A DNA stretch of 10,143 nucleotides from Syntrophomonadaceae bacterium (GCA_003561835.1 PWVN01000165.1:1-10143); one strand, 5' to 3'. Counted from the first letter of the stretch, positions 1 through 5,772 are shown. A program made the numbers and translations. Notes: a model not told the origin generated them from the sequence alone.

Positions 1-224
1 AAAGGCCGCTCGCGGGTATAGGAGAAGATCAAGACATCACCGGGTTGGGGTTCCTGGTAATGGTACAAGAACTTGTTTACAATCAACCGCTCCCGGTCCT
101 GGAGGGTGGGCAGCATGGAACTGCCGTCCACCAGGTAAATCTCCAGGACAAACAAACGGATGAGCACGGCCAGTACAACGGCAATAAAAATAGACTTGAC
201 CCATTCCCACAGCTCTTCATCCAT
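1..224 (-). CDS. lepB: Signal peptidase I, N-terminal part (cut by window edge)
   Basis: Membrane-bound serine protease that removes signal peptides from exported preproteins. Only the first 74 codons are present; the gene runs off the left edge. A short cytoplasmic N-terminus is followed by one hydrophobic segment (about residues 9-28), the usual single anchor of Gram-positive type I signal peptidases. Then comes the box containing DGSSMLPTL (residues 33-41), in which Ser36, just before the Met, is the expected nucleophile. GDVLIF of the next conserved box lies near the edge. The catalytic lysine lies beyond the window. The ATG at 224 has a GGAG about 8 nt upstream. It lies 51 bp downstream of rplS, the usual neighbour in Firmicutes, but a terminator-like hairpin is in between, so it may rely on read-through or a weak promoter of its own. 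Confidence 0.93.
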   Translation of the reverse strand, partial: MDEELWEWVKSIFIAVVLAVLIRLFVLEIYLVDGSSMLPTLQDRERLIVNKFLYHYQEPQPGDVLIFSYTRERP

Positions 225-248
225 TGGCTTCTCCACTTCTTGCGGATT

Positions 249-273
249 ATAAAAAGGACCGGGCACCAGTCCT
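249..273 (-). terminator. Probable intrinsic terminator between rplS and lepB
   Basis: On the minus strand, immediately after the rplS stop, an 8-bp stem (arms at 266-273 and 255-262, one G-U pair) closes a 3-nt loop and is followed by five T residues at 251-255. This is the layout of a rho-independent terminator, though the stem is modest. It probably ends or attenuates the rplS transcript before lepB. Confidence 0.65.
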
Positions 274-275
274 CT

Positions 276-623
276 TTACGTGCGGCGTTTTTCTTTGATT
301 CTGGCTGCTTTGCCCGTCAGCTTACGCAGGTAATACAGCTTGGCCCTTCTCACCCGGCCGTAGCGGACGACCTGAATGCGCTCAATCTTCGGCGAGTGCA
401 GGGGAAAGGTTCTCTCCACACCCACGCCGTAAGCCACCCGGCGGACGGTAAAGTTCTCCTTGATGCCGCTGCCCTTGCGGCTGATGACCACCCCTTCAAA
501 GATCTGGATCCTCTCCCGGGTCCCCTCGATGACCTTGACGTGGACCTTCACCGTATCCCCCGGGCTGAATTGAGGCAGGTTCTCTTTAAACTGCTCTTTT
601 TCAATCTCGCGGATGATATCCAT
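276..623 (-). CDS. rplS: 50S ribosomal protein bL19
   Basis: Ribosomal protein bL19 of the large subunit, placed at the 30S-50S interface. The product is 115 residues, the normal family length. It carries the conserved stretches FSPGDTVKVHVKV, FEGVVISRKGSG, NFTVRRVAYGVGVERTFPLHSP and RRAKLYYLRKLTGKAARIKE. I placed the start at the ATG at 623, preceded by a strong AAGGAGG. An in-frame ATG 18 codons upstream would add residues absent from the family and would bury this ribosome binding site, so it is not used. The gene follows trmD, but a 151-bp gap with a good sigma-A-type promoter suggests it can be transcribed on its own. A probable terminator follows. Confidence 0.97.
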   Translation of the reverse strand: MDIIREIEKEQFKENLPQFSPGDTVKVHVKVIEGTRERIQIFEGVVISRKGSGIKENFTVRRVAYGVGVERTFPLHSPKIERIQVVRYGRVRRAKLYYLRKLTGKAARIKEKRRT

Positions 624-726
624 GGTGTTCCCTCCTTCCCGGCTGTGATCGTAAAATGCTGCTTTTGTCCTTCTCATTCCGGTAATATGTTTCTCTCAAA
701 CTCTATATCTCGAACTGCCAAAAACA

Positions 727-755
727 ATTATAGCACGATTGGTGGCCCCTGACAA
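727..755 (-). promoter_or_regulatory. Sigma-A-type promoter for rplS
   Basis: Reading the minus strand, TTGTCA (750-755) and TATAAT (727-732) are separated by exactly 17 nt, so 11 of 12 positions match the vegetative consensus. Transcription would start near 720, giving a leader of roughly 95 nt before rplS. A regulatory L19 leader RNA is known in Bacillus-type Firmicutes. I could not confirm its structure here. Confidence 0.8.
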
Positions 756-774
756 ATGCCCTGGGGGCCCCGGT

Positions 775-1455
775 TCAGGGTTGGCCCAGGAGGTCGGGGC
801 GCCGGCGGGCCGTACGACGGCGGGCCTCATCTTCCCGCCATTTCCTGATTTTGCCGTGGTCCCCCGAGAGGAGGATTTCGGGAACCTCCATGCCCCGAAA
901 ATTCCGGGGCCGGGTGTACTGGGGGTACTCCAGCAGGCCCCGGGAGAAGGATTCCTCCTTAAGGGATTCCTCGGGCAGCACCCCGGGCAGCAGCCGGGTC
1001 ACGGCATCCAGGATGGCCATGGCCGCGATCTCGCCCCCCGTGAGGATGAAGTCCCCCAGGGAAATTTCTTCCTGGACCAGGTATTCCCGGACCCGCTCGT
1101 CCACCCCTTCGTAATGGCCGCACAGGATGATGATCCCGGGTTTTTGCGACAGCTCCCGGGCCTTTTCCTGGTTGAAGGGTCTTCCCTGGGGCGATGTCAG
1201 GACCACATGGTCCGGCTTTGGGGAGCCCTGCTGCAGGTCTTCCACCGCCCGGAAAAAGGGTTCCGGCTTCATGACCATCCCCGGCCCGCCGCCGTAGGAA
1301 TAGTCATCCACGCTTTTGTGTTTGTCCCCGGCATAATCCCGCAGGTCCACCACCCGGTACTGGACCAGGCCCTTTTCCCGGGCTCGTTTCAGGATGCTCT
1401 CGCCCAGGACGGCATCGAACATGCGGGGGAAAATGCTGACCACGCTGATCTTCAT
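775..1455 (-). CDS. trmD: tRNA (guanine-37-N1)-methyltransferase
   Basis: SPOUT-family, knot-fold enzyme that uses S-adenosylmethionine to make m1G37 next to the anticodon, which prevents +1 frameshifting. The 226-residue product shows the family motifs in order: YGGGPGMVMKPEP (54-66), SPQGRPFNQ (88-96), CGHYEGVDER (112-121), SLGDFILTGGE (132-142) and GLLEYPQYTRP (173-183). Arg154 in the AVTRLLPGVL stretch aligns with the catalytic arginine. The position of the catalytic Asp, the first residue of DSF in E. coli and B. subtilis, is Glu168 here. The ATG at 1455 has a GGGAGGG about 7 nt upstream. It lies 13 bp after rimM, so the two are cotranscribed and probably coupled. Confidence 0.97.
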   Translation of the reverse strand: MKISVVSIFPRMFDAVLGESILKRAREKGLVQYRVVDLRDYAGDKHKSVDDYSYGGGPGMVMKPEPFFRAVEDLQQGSPKPDHVVLTSPQGRPFNQEKARELSQKPGIIILCGHYEGVDERVREYLVQEEISLGDFILTGGEIAAMAILDAVTRLLPGVLPEESLKEESFSRGLLEYPQYTRPRNFRGMEVPEILLSGDHGKIRKWREDEARRRTARRRPDLLGQP

Positions 1456-1468
1456 TGCCTACCCTCCC

Positions 1469-1984
1469 TCAGGGCTGCAAGAGGCCCTCGAGGATTTTTA
1501 CCACCACTTTGCCCTCCGGCAGGTTCATCTCCACCACCAGATGCTTCAGGGCGGGGAAGAGGATCTCCCCGGGCAGGCCTTCGGCCTGTGGAGGGGGTGA
1601 GATGACGTAGACATCGTTGGCCCCCGTCAGCAGGACGTCCCTGATTTTTCCCAGGAATCTGCCCGTCTCCTCATAGACCTCAAGGCCCACCAGGTCATCC
1701 ACGTAGTAGTGGTCCTCCGGCAGGGGAAAGCGCTCCTCCTGCGGTACGAAGGCTTCCTTCCCCTGGAGGGCCTCCGCATCCTCCCGGCTGTCAAGGCCCC
1801 AAAACTTCAGGACCCAGATACTCCCCTGGAGGCGGGCCGATTCCAGGCGGTAGGGGGATCCCGCCACCCACACCTTCTCCACGGCCTCCATCCGCTCTGC
1901 GAAGCTGAAGTAGGGCTGCATCTTCACATGGCCCTTGATGCCGTGGTACCCCCGGATCCTGCCGATGCTGACTTTCCCGGACAT
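1469..1984 (-). CDS. rimM: 16S rRNA processing / 30S maturation factor RimM
   Basis: RimM binds ribosomal protein uS19 and helps mature the 3' domain (head) of the 30S subunit. The 171-residue product has the family's two domains. The N-terminal RimM barrel (about 5-88) begins with VSIGRIRGYHGIKGHVK. The C-terminal PRC barrel (about 93-168) contains YYVDDLVGLEVY, GANDVYVI and a final FPALKHLVVEMNLPEGKVVV-type strand pair. The stop of khpA lies 3 nt before the ATG at 1984. The only nearby AGGAG overlaps that stop and abuts the ATG with no spacer, so translation probably depends on coupling to khpA. I saw no better downstream start. trmD follows after 13 bp, the standard rimM-trmD pairing. Confidence 0.96.
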   Translation of the reverse strand: MSGKVSIGRIRGYHGIKGHVKMQPYFSFAERMEAVEKVWVAGSPYRLESARLQGSIWVLKFWGLDSREDAEALQGKEAFVPQEERFPLPEDHYYVDDLVGLEVYEETGRFLGKIRDVLLTGANDVYVISPPPQAEGLPGEILFPALKHLVVEMNLPEGKVVVKILEGLLQP

Positions 1985-1987
1985 CTC

Positions 1988-2215
1988 CTAGATGATCTCC
2001 ACCATGACCCGCTTGTTCTCCTTCATGGCCGCCGCCCCCACCACGATCCGCAGGGCCTTGGCGATCCTGCCCTGCTTCCCGATGACCTTGCCCACATCGT
2101 CGGGGGCCACCCTGAGTTCCAGGACGATGGAACGCTCCCCCTGGACTTCCTGGACGTCGACCTGCTCCGGGTGGTCAACCAGGGCCTTCGCGATATACTC
2201 CACCAGTTCTTTCAT
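1988..2215 (-). CDS. khpA: KH-domain RNA-binding protein KhpA (YlqC family)
   Basis: Small RNA-binding protein of 75 residues with a single KH domain. The GxxG loop is GKQG at residues 46-49, inside DDVGKVIGKQGRIAKALR. In several Firmicutes KhpA pairs with KhpB (Jag/EloR) and affects cell elongation and division. Its placement between rpsP and rimM is standard and suggests a link with ribosome or RNA metabolism. The ATG at 2215 has AGGAGG about 10 nt upstream. The gene is 33 bp after rpsP and 3 bp before rimM, within one operon. Confidence 0.95.
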   Translation of the reverse strand: MKELVEYIAKALVDHPEQVDVQEVQGERSIVLELRVAPDDVGKVIGKQGRIAKALRIVVGAAAMKENKRVMVEII

Positions 2216-2248
2216 TTGGGTATCGCCTCCTAGAAAAATTGGACTCCC

Positions 2249-2491
2249 TTATTCGATGCCTGCCTTTTTGAAGAGGCTTTTCACCGTTTCCGAGGGCCTG
2301 GCCCCCTTTTTCAACCAATCCGCCGCCTTCTCCTCATTCACTTCCAGGGTAGAGGGGTCGGTGGTGGGGTTGTAGATACCGATCTCCTCGATAAACCGGC
2401 CGTCCCGGGGAAAACGGGAATCGGCCACCACGATGCGGTAGAAGGGCCGCTTCTTGGCCCCCATCCTTTTCAGCCTGATGCGTACTGCCAA
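2249..2491 (-). CDS. rpsP: 30S ribosomal protein bS16
   Basis: Small-subunit protein bS16, needed for 30S assembly. I chose the TTG at 2491 as start, giving 80 residues beginning MAVRIRLKRMGAKKRPFYRIV, exactly the family's usual N-terminus. The longer reading from a GTG at 2500 is unlikely because that GTG is part of the AAAGGAGGTG ribosome binding site itself. From the TTG, the spacing to GGAGG is about 8 nt, which is ideal. Conserved DGRFIEEIGIYNP and a lysine-rich C-terminus (KKGARPSETVKSLFKKAG) are present. It lies 41 bp after ffh and 33 bp before khpA, in the same operon. Confidence 0.97.
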   Translation of the reverse strand: MAVRIRLKRMGAKKRPFYRIVVADSRFPRDGRFIEEIGIYNPTTDPSTLEVNEEKAADWLKKGARPSETVKSLFKKAGIE

Positions 2492-2532
2492 TCCTTTCAC
2501 CTCCTTTTGCGTATCGTGACGGAAATAGTATT

Positions 2533-3861
2533 CTAAAAAGGAAATTTCTTTCCTCCCCGTCTTCCCTTGCCCATATCGCCAAACTGCTTCATCATCTTGC
2601 GCATCTGGGTGAACTGCTTCAAGAGCTGGTTCACGTCCTGGACCCGGGTGCCGCTGCCGGCGGCGATGCGCCGCTTGCGGCTGTTGCCGATGATCTCCGG
2701 ATTCTGGCGCTCCCCGGGCGTCATGGAGTTGATGATGGCCTCGATGCGGGAGAGTTCCTTCTCGTCCACCTTGATGTTCTTCATGGCCTTGTTCATCTTG
2801 CCGGCCCCGGGGATCATGTCCAGGAGCTCGTCCAGGGGCCCCATGCTCCTCACCTGCTGCAGCTGCTCCTTGAAGTCTTCCAGGGAGAAGGTCTTGCTGA
2901 AGATCTTCTTCTCCATCTCCCGGGCCTTTTCCGTGTCCAGGGTGGCCTGGGCCTTCTCCACCAGGGAGATCACGTCCCCCATCCCCAGGATGCGGGAGGC
3001 GAAGCGGTCCGGGTGGAAGGGCTCGAAGGCCTCCGTCTTCTCCCCCAGGCCCACGAACTTGATGGGGCAGCCGGTGACGGCCTTGACGGAGAGGGCGGCG
3101 CCCCCCCGGGTGTCCCCGTCCACCTTGGTCAGGATGACCCCGGTGATGCCCAGCCGTTCGTGGAAGCTCCCGGCGATGTTGACGGCGTCCTGGCCCGTCA
3201 TGGCGTCCACCACCAGGAGGATCTCCGCCGGCTTCACCGCCTCCTTGATGTCCTGAAGTTCCTGCATCATCGCCTCGTCGATATGGAGGCGGCCGGCGGT
3301 ATCCAGGAGGATCAGGTCCCGGCCCTCTTTGCGGGCCTTCTCCCGGGAAGCCCGGGCGATGTCCACAGGGTTGGCCTCCCCCATGCTGAAGACGGGGAGG
3401 GAGAGAGATTCCCCCAGGACCTGCAGCTGCTTGACGGCGGCCGGGCGGTAGATATCCGCCGCCACCAGCAGGGGCCGGTGCTGCTTACTGAGGTGCCGGG
3501 CCAGCTTGGCCGCCGTGGTGGTCTTCCCGGAACCCTGTAGCCCCACCAGCATGATGCAGGCGGGGGTCTCCTTGATCTCCAGGCGGCTGACGCCGCCCCC
3601 CATGAGCTTCGTCATCTCTTCGTGGACGATTTTGACGATCTGCTGGCCCGGGGTGATGCTCTTTAAAACCTCGTGGCCCAGGCTCCGCTCCTTGACGCTG
3701 CTTAAAAAGCCCTTAACCACCTTGAAGTTGACATCGGCCTCCAGCAGGGCCAGGCGCACCTCCCGCAAGGCCTCGTCCAGATCCCTCTCCGTCAGCTTGC
3801 CCTTGCCCCGCAGCCGCTGAAAGGTATCCTGAATCTTATTCGCCAGGTTGGGAAACAGCAT
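2533..3861 (-). CDS. ffh: Signal recognition particle GTPase Ffh (SRP54)
   Basis: Protein subunit of the bacterial SRP. It binds signal sequences emerging from the ribosome and, with FtsY, delivers ribosomes to the membrane translocon. The 442-residue product has an N domain (about 1-90, with ALLEADVNFKVVK), a G domain with P-loop GLQGSGKT (107-114), DTAGR (187-191), TKVDG (245-249) and GLGE (271-274), and a methionine-rich M domain (about 320-442). The last includes SRKRRIAAGSGT (394-405), the SRP-RNA-binding region. Length and order are normal. The ATG at 3861 follows a GAGGGGGGAAGGAG run whose last GGAG abuts the start; the upstream part of the run gives better spacing. It is downstream of ylxM but separated by 125 bp holding an inverted-repeat element. 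Confidence 0.98.
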   Translation of the reverse strand: MLFPNLANKIQDTFQRLRGKGKLTERDLDEALREVRLALLEADVNFKVVKGFLSSVKERSLGHEVLKSITPGQQIVKIVHEEMTKLMGGGVSRLEIKETPACIMLVGLQGSGKTTTAAKLARHLSKQHRPLLVAADIYRPAAVKQLQVLGESLSLPVFSMGEANPVDIARASREKARKEGRDLILLDTAGRLHIDEAMMQELQDIKEAVKPAEILLVVDAMTGQDAVNIAGSFHERLGITGVILTKVDGDTRGGAALSVKAVTGCPIKFVGLGEKTEAFEPFHPDRFASRILGMGDVISLVEKAQATLDTEKAREMEKKIFSKTFSLEDFKEQLQQVRSMGPLDELLDMIPGAGKMNKAMKNIKVDEKELSRIEAIINSMTPGERQNPEIIGNSRKRRIAAGSGTRVQDVNQLLKQFTQMRKMMKQFGDMGKGRRGGKKFPF

Positions 3862-3875
3862 CTCCTTCCCCCCTC

Positions 3876-3917
3876 AGTAAGTTTACTTTCGGGGTCAGGC
3901 CTAAAAGTAAACTTACT
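3876..3917. repeat. 14-bp perfect inverted repeat between ylxM and ffh
   Basis: AGTAAGTTTACTTT at 3876-3889 is exactly complementary to 3904-3917, enclosing a 14-nt loop that reads CGGGGTCAGGCCTA on the plus strand. There is no T-run directly after the stem on either strand, so it is not a typical intrinsic terminator. The hairpin would form in the leader just upstream of the ffh ribosome binding site. The AT-rich arms contrast with the GC-rich surroundings. A second 10-bp palindrome (ACAAATTTGT, 3919-3928) lies beside it. Confidence 0.9.
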
Positions 3918-3986
3918 CACAAATTTGTATGATAAACTTCGCTTTTTTACACAAACTGGGAAACCAGAGCGCTTCTTCCTGGAGGC

Positions 3987-4355
3987 TTACTCCAGGAGGG
4001 TGCGGATCCGGTCGATGGCTTCCTGCAGGGCGGGGCTTTCGGGCCCCGGCTGCCTCTTCTCCTCCTCGAGGAGGGTCAGGGCGGCGGTCAGTTCTTCCTG
4101 CTGCCTGAGGAAGCGCCGGTAAAGGCCAAGTTTGCCCTCCAGCCGTTCCAGGGTGCCCTCGGAGCGCTTCAGGATGTCGTGGGCCGCCTGGCGGCTGATT
4201 CGGGTCTCGCTGCTGATCTCCCCCAGGGACAGGTCGTGGTTGTAGTAGAGGTCCAGGATCTGCTGCTGCCTGGGGGTCAGAAGCTCCCCGTAAAAATCGC
4301 TTAGATAGTTCATGCGCTCCCGCTTCTCCAGCACCGGACCGCCACCCCCCGTCAA
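3987..4355 (-). CDS. ylxM: YlxM-family HTH protein (SRP-associated)
   Basis: Small putative DNA- or nucleic-acid-binding protein of the YlxM/p13 family, almost always upstream of ffh in Firmicutes; in streptococci it has been tied to SRP function. The 122-residue product contains a sigma-70 region-4-like helix-turn-helix (about 27-70). It is recognisable from LTPRQQQILDLYYNHDLSLGEIS and ISRQAAHDILKRSE, and is followed by a charged helical tail. I chose the TTG at 4355 because AAAGGAG lies 6 nt upstream. A GTG at 4334 would give the family's more typical VLEKRERMNYL start but has a poorer ribosome binding site. It is the first gene after the sigma-A promoter at 4385-4413 and the likely head of the ylxM-ffh-rpsP-khpA-rimM-trmD operon. 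Confidence 0.92.
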   Translation of the reverse strand: MTGGGGPVLEKRERMNYLSDFYGELLTPRQQQILDLYYNHDLSLGEISSETRISRQAAHDILKRSEGTLERLEGKLGLYRRFLRQQEELTAALTLLEEEKRQPGPESPALQEAIDRIRTLLE

Positions 4356-4384
4356 GGGTTACTCCTTTACACCCTGCAGCCATT

Positions 4385-4413
4385 ATTTTACTGGACCGGC
4401 AGGGCCCTGTCAA
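4385..4413 (-). promoter_or_regulatory. Strong sigma-A-type promoter for the ylxM-ffh operon
   Basis: On the minus strand, a perfect TTGACA (4408-4413) is followed after 17 nt by TAAAAT (4385-4390), 11 of 12 consensus positions. The predicted start near 4378 leaves a leader of about 22 nt before the TTG of ylxM. Directly upstream of the -35 is a small AT-rich inverted repeat (GAAAAA at 4414-4419 and TTTTTC at 4425-4430). Confidence 0.85.
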
Positions 4414-4478
4414 GAAAAAGTGTATTTTTCCCTGAAATTGGGCAAGCTAAGGGCACAAAAAGTTTAAGGAGGGACTCC

Positions 4479-4643
4479 ATGGGCAAGAAAAAGCGGGAAA
4501 AAAGAAAGAAGAACCAGGACAGCAGGCAGATGAAAGAAGAGTTCAGCGCAGAACTGACCAGACAAAGTCCCGAAGCCAGAGAGGAAAGACATGTAGACAG
4601 GCAGGACAAAAAAGACAGGAAAGACAAAAAAGACAATTGTTAA
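4479..4643 (+). CDS. Small, highly charged hypothetical protein on the opposite strand
   Basis: I do not recognise this gene with confidence. It encodes 54 residues starting MGKKKREKRKKNQ, very rich in Lys, Arg, Glu, Asp and Gln, with no membrane segment and a single final Cys. The tail is a charged repeat (DKKDRKDKKD) from a short direct repeat of GACAAAAAAGACA. Evidence for a real gene is strong for its size: AAGGAGG sits an ideal distance before the ATG, and a textbook intrinsic terminator overlaps the stop. It is the only plus-strand gene in the window, divergent from ylxM and convergent with ftsY. The EEFSAEL stretch faintly recalls small YfhD-like proteins of spore formers, which is only an impression. 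It is too short for reliable family assignment by eye. A clear sigma-A promoter upstream is not visible. Confidence 0.75.
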   Translation: MGKKKREKRKKNQDSRQMKEEFSAELTRQSPEAREERHVDRQDKKDRKDKKDNC

Positions 4644-4666
4644 GCAGCCCCCGGGCTGCTTTTTTT
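4642..4666 (+). terminator. Intrinsic terminator after the small plus-strand gene
   Basis: AAGCAGCCC and GGGCTGCTT (4642-4650, 4653-4661) form a GC-rich stem with a very short C-rich loop, followed by an uninterrupted T-run ending at 4666. It overlaps the TAA of the small gene and points in the same direction. The minus strand lacks a comparable T-run directly after the stem, but the hairpin could also slow transcription arriving from ftsY. Confidence 0.9.
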
Positions 4667-4680
4667 ATGCAGGGCCCTCC

Positions 4681-5697
4681 CTAAACATCCAGGAGGGCGT
4701 CCACGAACTCTTCAGCGGAAAAGGGCTGCAGATCGTCGAGACCCTCGCCCAGCCCGATGAACTTGATGGGGATCTTCAGCCTGTCCCGCACCGTCAGGGC
4801 GATGCCCCCCCGGGCGGTCCCGTCCAGCTTGGTGAGGATCAGCCCCGTTATCTCCACGGATTTGCTGAAGAGCTCCGCCTGGGCCATGGCATTTTGCCCC
4901 GTGGTGGCGTCGATGACCAGGAGGGTCTCGTGGGGGGCCCCGGGACAGGCCTTCCCCGCCACCCGCACCAGCTTTTTCAGCTCCTCCATCAGATTGTACT
5001 TGGTATGGAGGCGCCCGGCGGTGTCGCAGAGGACCACGTCGGTGCCCCGGGATCTGGCAGCGCTGATGGCATCGAAAATCACGGAGCCCGGGTCGGAGCC
5101 CTGCTGGTGGGCCACGATTTCCGCCCCGGCCCGCTGGGCCCAGATCTCCAGCTGCTCCCCCGCCGCCGCCCGGAAGGTGTCCCCCGCAGCGAAGACGGAC
5201 CTCTTGCCCTGCCCCTTCAGCAGGTAGGCCAGCTTGCCGATGCTGGTGGTCTTCCCCACCCCGTTGACCCCCAGGATCAAGACCACCGTGGGGGGCTGGG
5301 GAGCGAAGTTGATTATACCTTCCCCTGCCCTTGTCTCTGCCCCTGCCCTTGTCTCTGCATCTTCCCTTTCGACTTCCTCTGCCTTTTTCCCTACCCCTTC
5401 CCCTGCGCCTTCCTTTGCCCCTACCCCTTCCCCGGCCAGCCTTTGCACCAGGAGCCGGCGCAGAAAGGATTTGATCTCCCCTCTCTCCGCCACCTTCTCC
5501 GCCTTCACATGGGACTTCAGCTCCTCCACCACTTCCAGGCTCAACTCCACCCCAAGATCCGAAGTGATGAGGATTTCCTCCAATTCGTCAAAAAATTCCT
5601 CGTCCAGCAGGCCCCGCCGGAAGAGGACCTCGAACTTTTCGGAAAAACTTTCCCGGGTCTTCTTAAGGCCCTCGACAAATTTATCGAACAACGACAT
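4681..5697 (-). CDS. ftsY: SRP receptor GTPase FtsY
   Basis: Membrane-associated receptor that docks SRP-ribosome complexes by forming a GTP-dependent heterodimer with Ffh. The 338-residue product starts with a short amphipathic helix (FDKFVEGLKKTRESF). It then has the helical N domain (about 20-87) and a G domain with P-loop GVNGVGKT (143-150), GDTFRAAAGEQL (172-183), DTAGR (225-229), TKLDG (289-293) and GLGE (315-318). Between the domains, about residues 88-132 form an unusual Gly/Glu/Ala/Lys-rich linker built from short tandem repeats. The ATG at 5697 has GGTGGA about 6 nt upstream. A strong terminator lies between smc and ftsY, and I see no convincing promoter in the 102-bp gap, so expression may depend on read-through. 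Unlike in many Firmicutes, ylxM-ffh do not follow directly; an opposite-strand gene intervenes. Confidence 0.97.
   Translation of the reverse strand: MSLFDKFVEGLKKTRESFSEKFEVLFRRGLLDEEFFDELEEILITSDLGVELSLEVVEELKSHVKAEKVAERGEIKSFLRRLLVQRLAGEGVGAKEGAGEGVGKKAEEVEREDAETRAGAETRAGEGIINFAPQPPTVVLILGVNGVGKTTSIGKLAYLLKGQGKRSVFAAGDTFRAAAGEQLEIWAQRAGAEIVAHQQGSDPGSVIFDAISAARSRGTDVVLCDTAGRLHTKYNLMEELKKLVRVAGKACPGAPHETLLVIDATTGQNAMAQAELFSKSVEITGLILTKLDGTARGGIALTVRDRLKIPIKFIGLGEGLDDLQPFSAEEFVDALLDV
5322..5358. repeat. 18-bp in-frame tandem repeat in ftsY
   Basis: The unit CCCCTGCCCTTGTCTCTG occurs twice without mismatch (5322-5339 and 5340-5357), plus one further matching base. On the coding strand it encodes the doubled ETRAGA/ETRAGE of the FtsY linker. 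As 18 is a multiple of three, the reading frame is kept. Confidence 0.95.
5389..5433. repeat. Second direct repeat in the ftsY linker, 30-bp period
   Basis: CCCTACCCCTTCCCC occurs at 5389-5403 and again at 5419-5433, a 30-bp (10-codon) period. It encodes the two copies of AGEGVG in the linker between the N and G domains of FtsY. Confidence 0.9.
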
Positions 5698-5741
5698 CCT
5701 TTATCCACCGTCCTTGGCTGCTCTTGCTCTTACCGGAATAG

Positions 5742-5772
5742 AAAAACAAAACGCCCCTCCGCCGGAGGGGCG
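5742..5772 (-). terminator. Intrinsic terminator downstream of smc
   Basis: On the minus strand a 9-bp, almost wholly G-C stem (arms 5764-5772 and 5752-5760) with a 3-nt loop is followed by TTTTGTTTTT (5751 down to 5742). It lies 27 bp past the smc stop and 44 bp before ftsY, so smc and ftsY are at least partly uncoupled. Confidence 0.88.

Noticed and set aside
246..251. TATAAT before lepB as a promoter
   Set aside because: No matching -35 element at proper distance; the sequence is mostly the T-tract of the terminator.
624..677. N-terminal extension of rplS by 18 codons
   Set aside because: It would bury the strong AAGGAGG and add residues not found in bL19; the ATG at 623 gives the normal length.
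739..1605. Plus-strand open frame antisense to trmD
   Set aside because: The minus strand encodes a complete, motif-rich TrmD; the opposite frame is a GC-driven shadow.
2492..2500. GTG start for rpsP at 2500
   Set aside because: That GTG is part of the ribosome binding site; the TTG at 2491 gives the exact family N-terminus.
2535..2554. Hairpin with T-run at the 3' end of ffh as a terminator
   Set aside because: The stem is 6 bp with only two G-C pairs and lies inside coding sequence; it is too weak to call and would cut off the rest of the operon.
3913..4413. Minus-strand frame of 166 codons overlapping ylxM
   Set aside because: Different frame from ylxM, Pro/Gly/Arg-rich with no domain, and would start inside the ylxM promoter.
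4388..4636. Minus-strand Ser/Leu/Phe-rich frame antisense to the small charged gene
   Set aside because: No ribosome binding site; its hydrophobic look is just the complement of Lys/Asp-rich codons of the plus-strand gene, which has both initiation and termination signals.
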